64,000 bases of DNA from Micromonospora globbae (GTDB lineage Bacteria; Actinomycetota; Actinomycetes; Mycobacteriales; Micromonosporaceae), in assembly GCF_003610785.1 (NCBI RefSeq), contig NZ_RAQQ01000004.1, positions 248,001 through 312,000 of the forward strand, written 5' to 3'. The position numbers and the translations under genes are program-made. A model generated the notes under the pieces. The model made no database searches, was not told the origin of the DNA, and saw only the letters and a list, made by a program, of their open reading frames with translations. Numbering within the stretch: the stretch's first letter is position 1; each line of letters begins with the position of its first letter. Shown piece after piece: positions 63,149 through 64,000 of this stretch.

Positions 63149-63907
63149 GTGCGCAGCAGCAATCCGGTGCTGAACCGGCTCGACGAGACCACCCGGCTGG
63201 AGGGCCGGGTGCTCGGCGTCGGCGTCGCCGAGGAGATGACCGTCGACGACGTCGTGGTCCGGACCGTGGGGATGCTGCTCCTCACCGGCGCGACGGCACT
63301 CCTCGCCTGGCTGTACGTCCCACAGGCGGTCTGGGTGCCGGCCGCGCTCGCCGGCAGCGCCCTGGCCGCCATCGCGCTGGCCCTCGTCATCTCGCTGCGG
63401 GCGGTCACCCACCCGGCGCCCATGGTGGCGTACGCCGTGGTCGAGGGGTTGCTGCTCGGTGTGGCGAGCCGGGCCTTCGAACTCGTCTACCCGGGCATCG
63501 TGTCGCAGGCCGTGGCCGGCACGTTCGGCGTCTTCCTCGGCATGGCGCTGCTCTACCGGGCCCGGCTCGTCCGGGCCACGCCCCGGATGGCCCGGCTGGT
63601 CGTCGGCGTCCTGCTCGGCCTCGTGGCCATCAGCGTGGTGAACCTCGTGGTCTACCTGGTGACCGGTCGGCAGGGGTTGGAGATCTACAGCCTGACGGGT
63701 GAGGTCGGCGGGTGGGCGTACGTGATCGCGGTGATCGCGATCATCGCGGGGGCGTTCAGCTTCATCCTCGACTTCGACCTGGTCGAGCGGTCCGTCCAGG
63801 CGGGCCGCCCCCGCCGCTACGCGTGGCTCTGCGCGTTCGGGCTGCTCACCGGACTGGTGTTCCTCTACTGGCAGCTGCTCCGGCTGCTGAGCTACGTACG
63901 CCGCTGA
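63149..63907 (+). CDS. Bax inhibitor-1/YccA family membrane protein (second of two)
   Basis: The 252-residue paralogue has a short N-terminal tail (RSSNPVLNRLDETTRLEGRVLG) and the same seven-helix Bax1-I fold: MTVDDVVVRTVGMLLLTG near the start and AWLCAFGLLTGLVFLYWQLLRLLSYV at the end. Matching SNPVL-RL openings and closing LLRLLSY segments show a tandem duplication with the gene at 61975. It lacks the Tyr/Pro/Gly tail of its partner. GTG 63149 follows GAGGGGG. The last 93 bases of the window after it show only GC-rich sequence. Confidence 0.9.
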   Translation: MRSSNPVLNRLDETTRLEGRVLGVGVAEEMTVDDVVVRTVGMLLLTGATALLAWLYVPQAVWVPAALAGSALAAIALALVISLRAVTHPAPMVAYAVVEGLLLGVASRAFELVYPGIVSQAVAGTFGVFLGMALLYRARLVRATPRMARLVVGVLLGLVAISVVNLVVYLVTGRQGLEIYSLTGEVGGWAYVIAVIAIIAGAFSFILDFDLVERSVQAGRPRRYAWLCAFGLLTGLVFLYWQLLRLLSYVRR

Positions 63908-64000
63908 CCCCGCCCGACCACCACCGTCCCACCCGCCACCTGCCGCCGTCCCCCGCCGCCCGTCCCCGGCCGCCGTCACCGGCCGCCCGCCGCCCGTCAC

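Overview
The window is very GC-rich, with codons that nearly always end in G or C. It carries a type II NADH dehydrogenase, PadR/HAAS, DUF501, LppX/LprG-type and LppU-type proteins and the gene order eno–ftsB–DUF501. Together these point to a high-GC actinobacterium, most likely Micromonosporaceae (Micromonospora-like). It reads as ordinary chromosome: no rRNA, CRISPR array, transposase, integrase or complete prophage is visible.

Layout. 1-2.6 kb: a truncated secreted protein, an M50-type membrane peptidase, and an ECF sigma factor with its membrane partner. 2.8-5.3 kb: divergent accD and birA (acyl-CoA carboxylase and its biotin ligase). 5.5-7.5 kb: a PH-domain membrane protein and two GtrA proteins. 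7.9-13.1 kb: pckG, a geranylgeranyl-reductase-like flavoprotein with a cis-prenyltransferase, and otsB. 13.1-15.1 kb: an accessory-looking cassette with an XRE regulator and divergent small proteins. 15.5-18.6 kb: PIN-PhoH, a lytic-transglycosylase-like protein and a rhomboid. 18.8-24.1 kb: an FNR-like flavoprotein, glpX with a YdcZ transporter, DUF4245 and a lipoprotein. 24.2-29.4 kb: xseB/xseA, ispH, a lipoprotein, rmuC and a membrane protein. 29.6-34.7 kb: ppc, a frameshifted membrane gene and an S66 peptidase. 34.9-46.3 kb: mfd, a SurA-like lipoprotein, mazG, DUF885, eno, ftsB, DUF501 and argA. 46.3-52.3 kb: an esterase, an ArsR-type regulator, ppx, lysE, PadR/HAAS and an LppU-like protein. 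52.5-58.3 kb: DLH, UdgB, and a DUF4129/MoxR/DUF58 operon. 58.4-63.9 kb: ndh, a polytopic membrane protein, tRNA-Leu(UAA) and tandem Bax inhibitor-1 family genes.

How genes connect. ppc, pckG, eno and glpX form the PEP/gluconeogenic node. accD and birA share one divergent promoter region. xseA/xseB, mfd, UdgB, mazG and rmuC are genome-maintenance genes. ispH, the cis-prenyltransferase and the GGR-like flavoprotein belong to isoprenoid metabolism.

The most informative signals are regulatory. At 21 places a TANNNT -10 box ends 5-8 nt before an ATG or GTG, which predicts widespread leaderless transcription. Three of these boxes drive short leader ORFs: before mfd, before the small-protein operon at 14.4 kb, and before the first Bax1-I gene. 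The 14.1-14.4 kb divergent region also carries seven copies of the hexamer GTCACG or its complement around both promoters, which suggests an XRE-controlled switch. A palindromic intergenic repeat family occurs three or four times, and in one copy it supplies the mazG stop codon.
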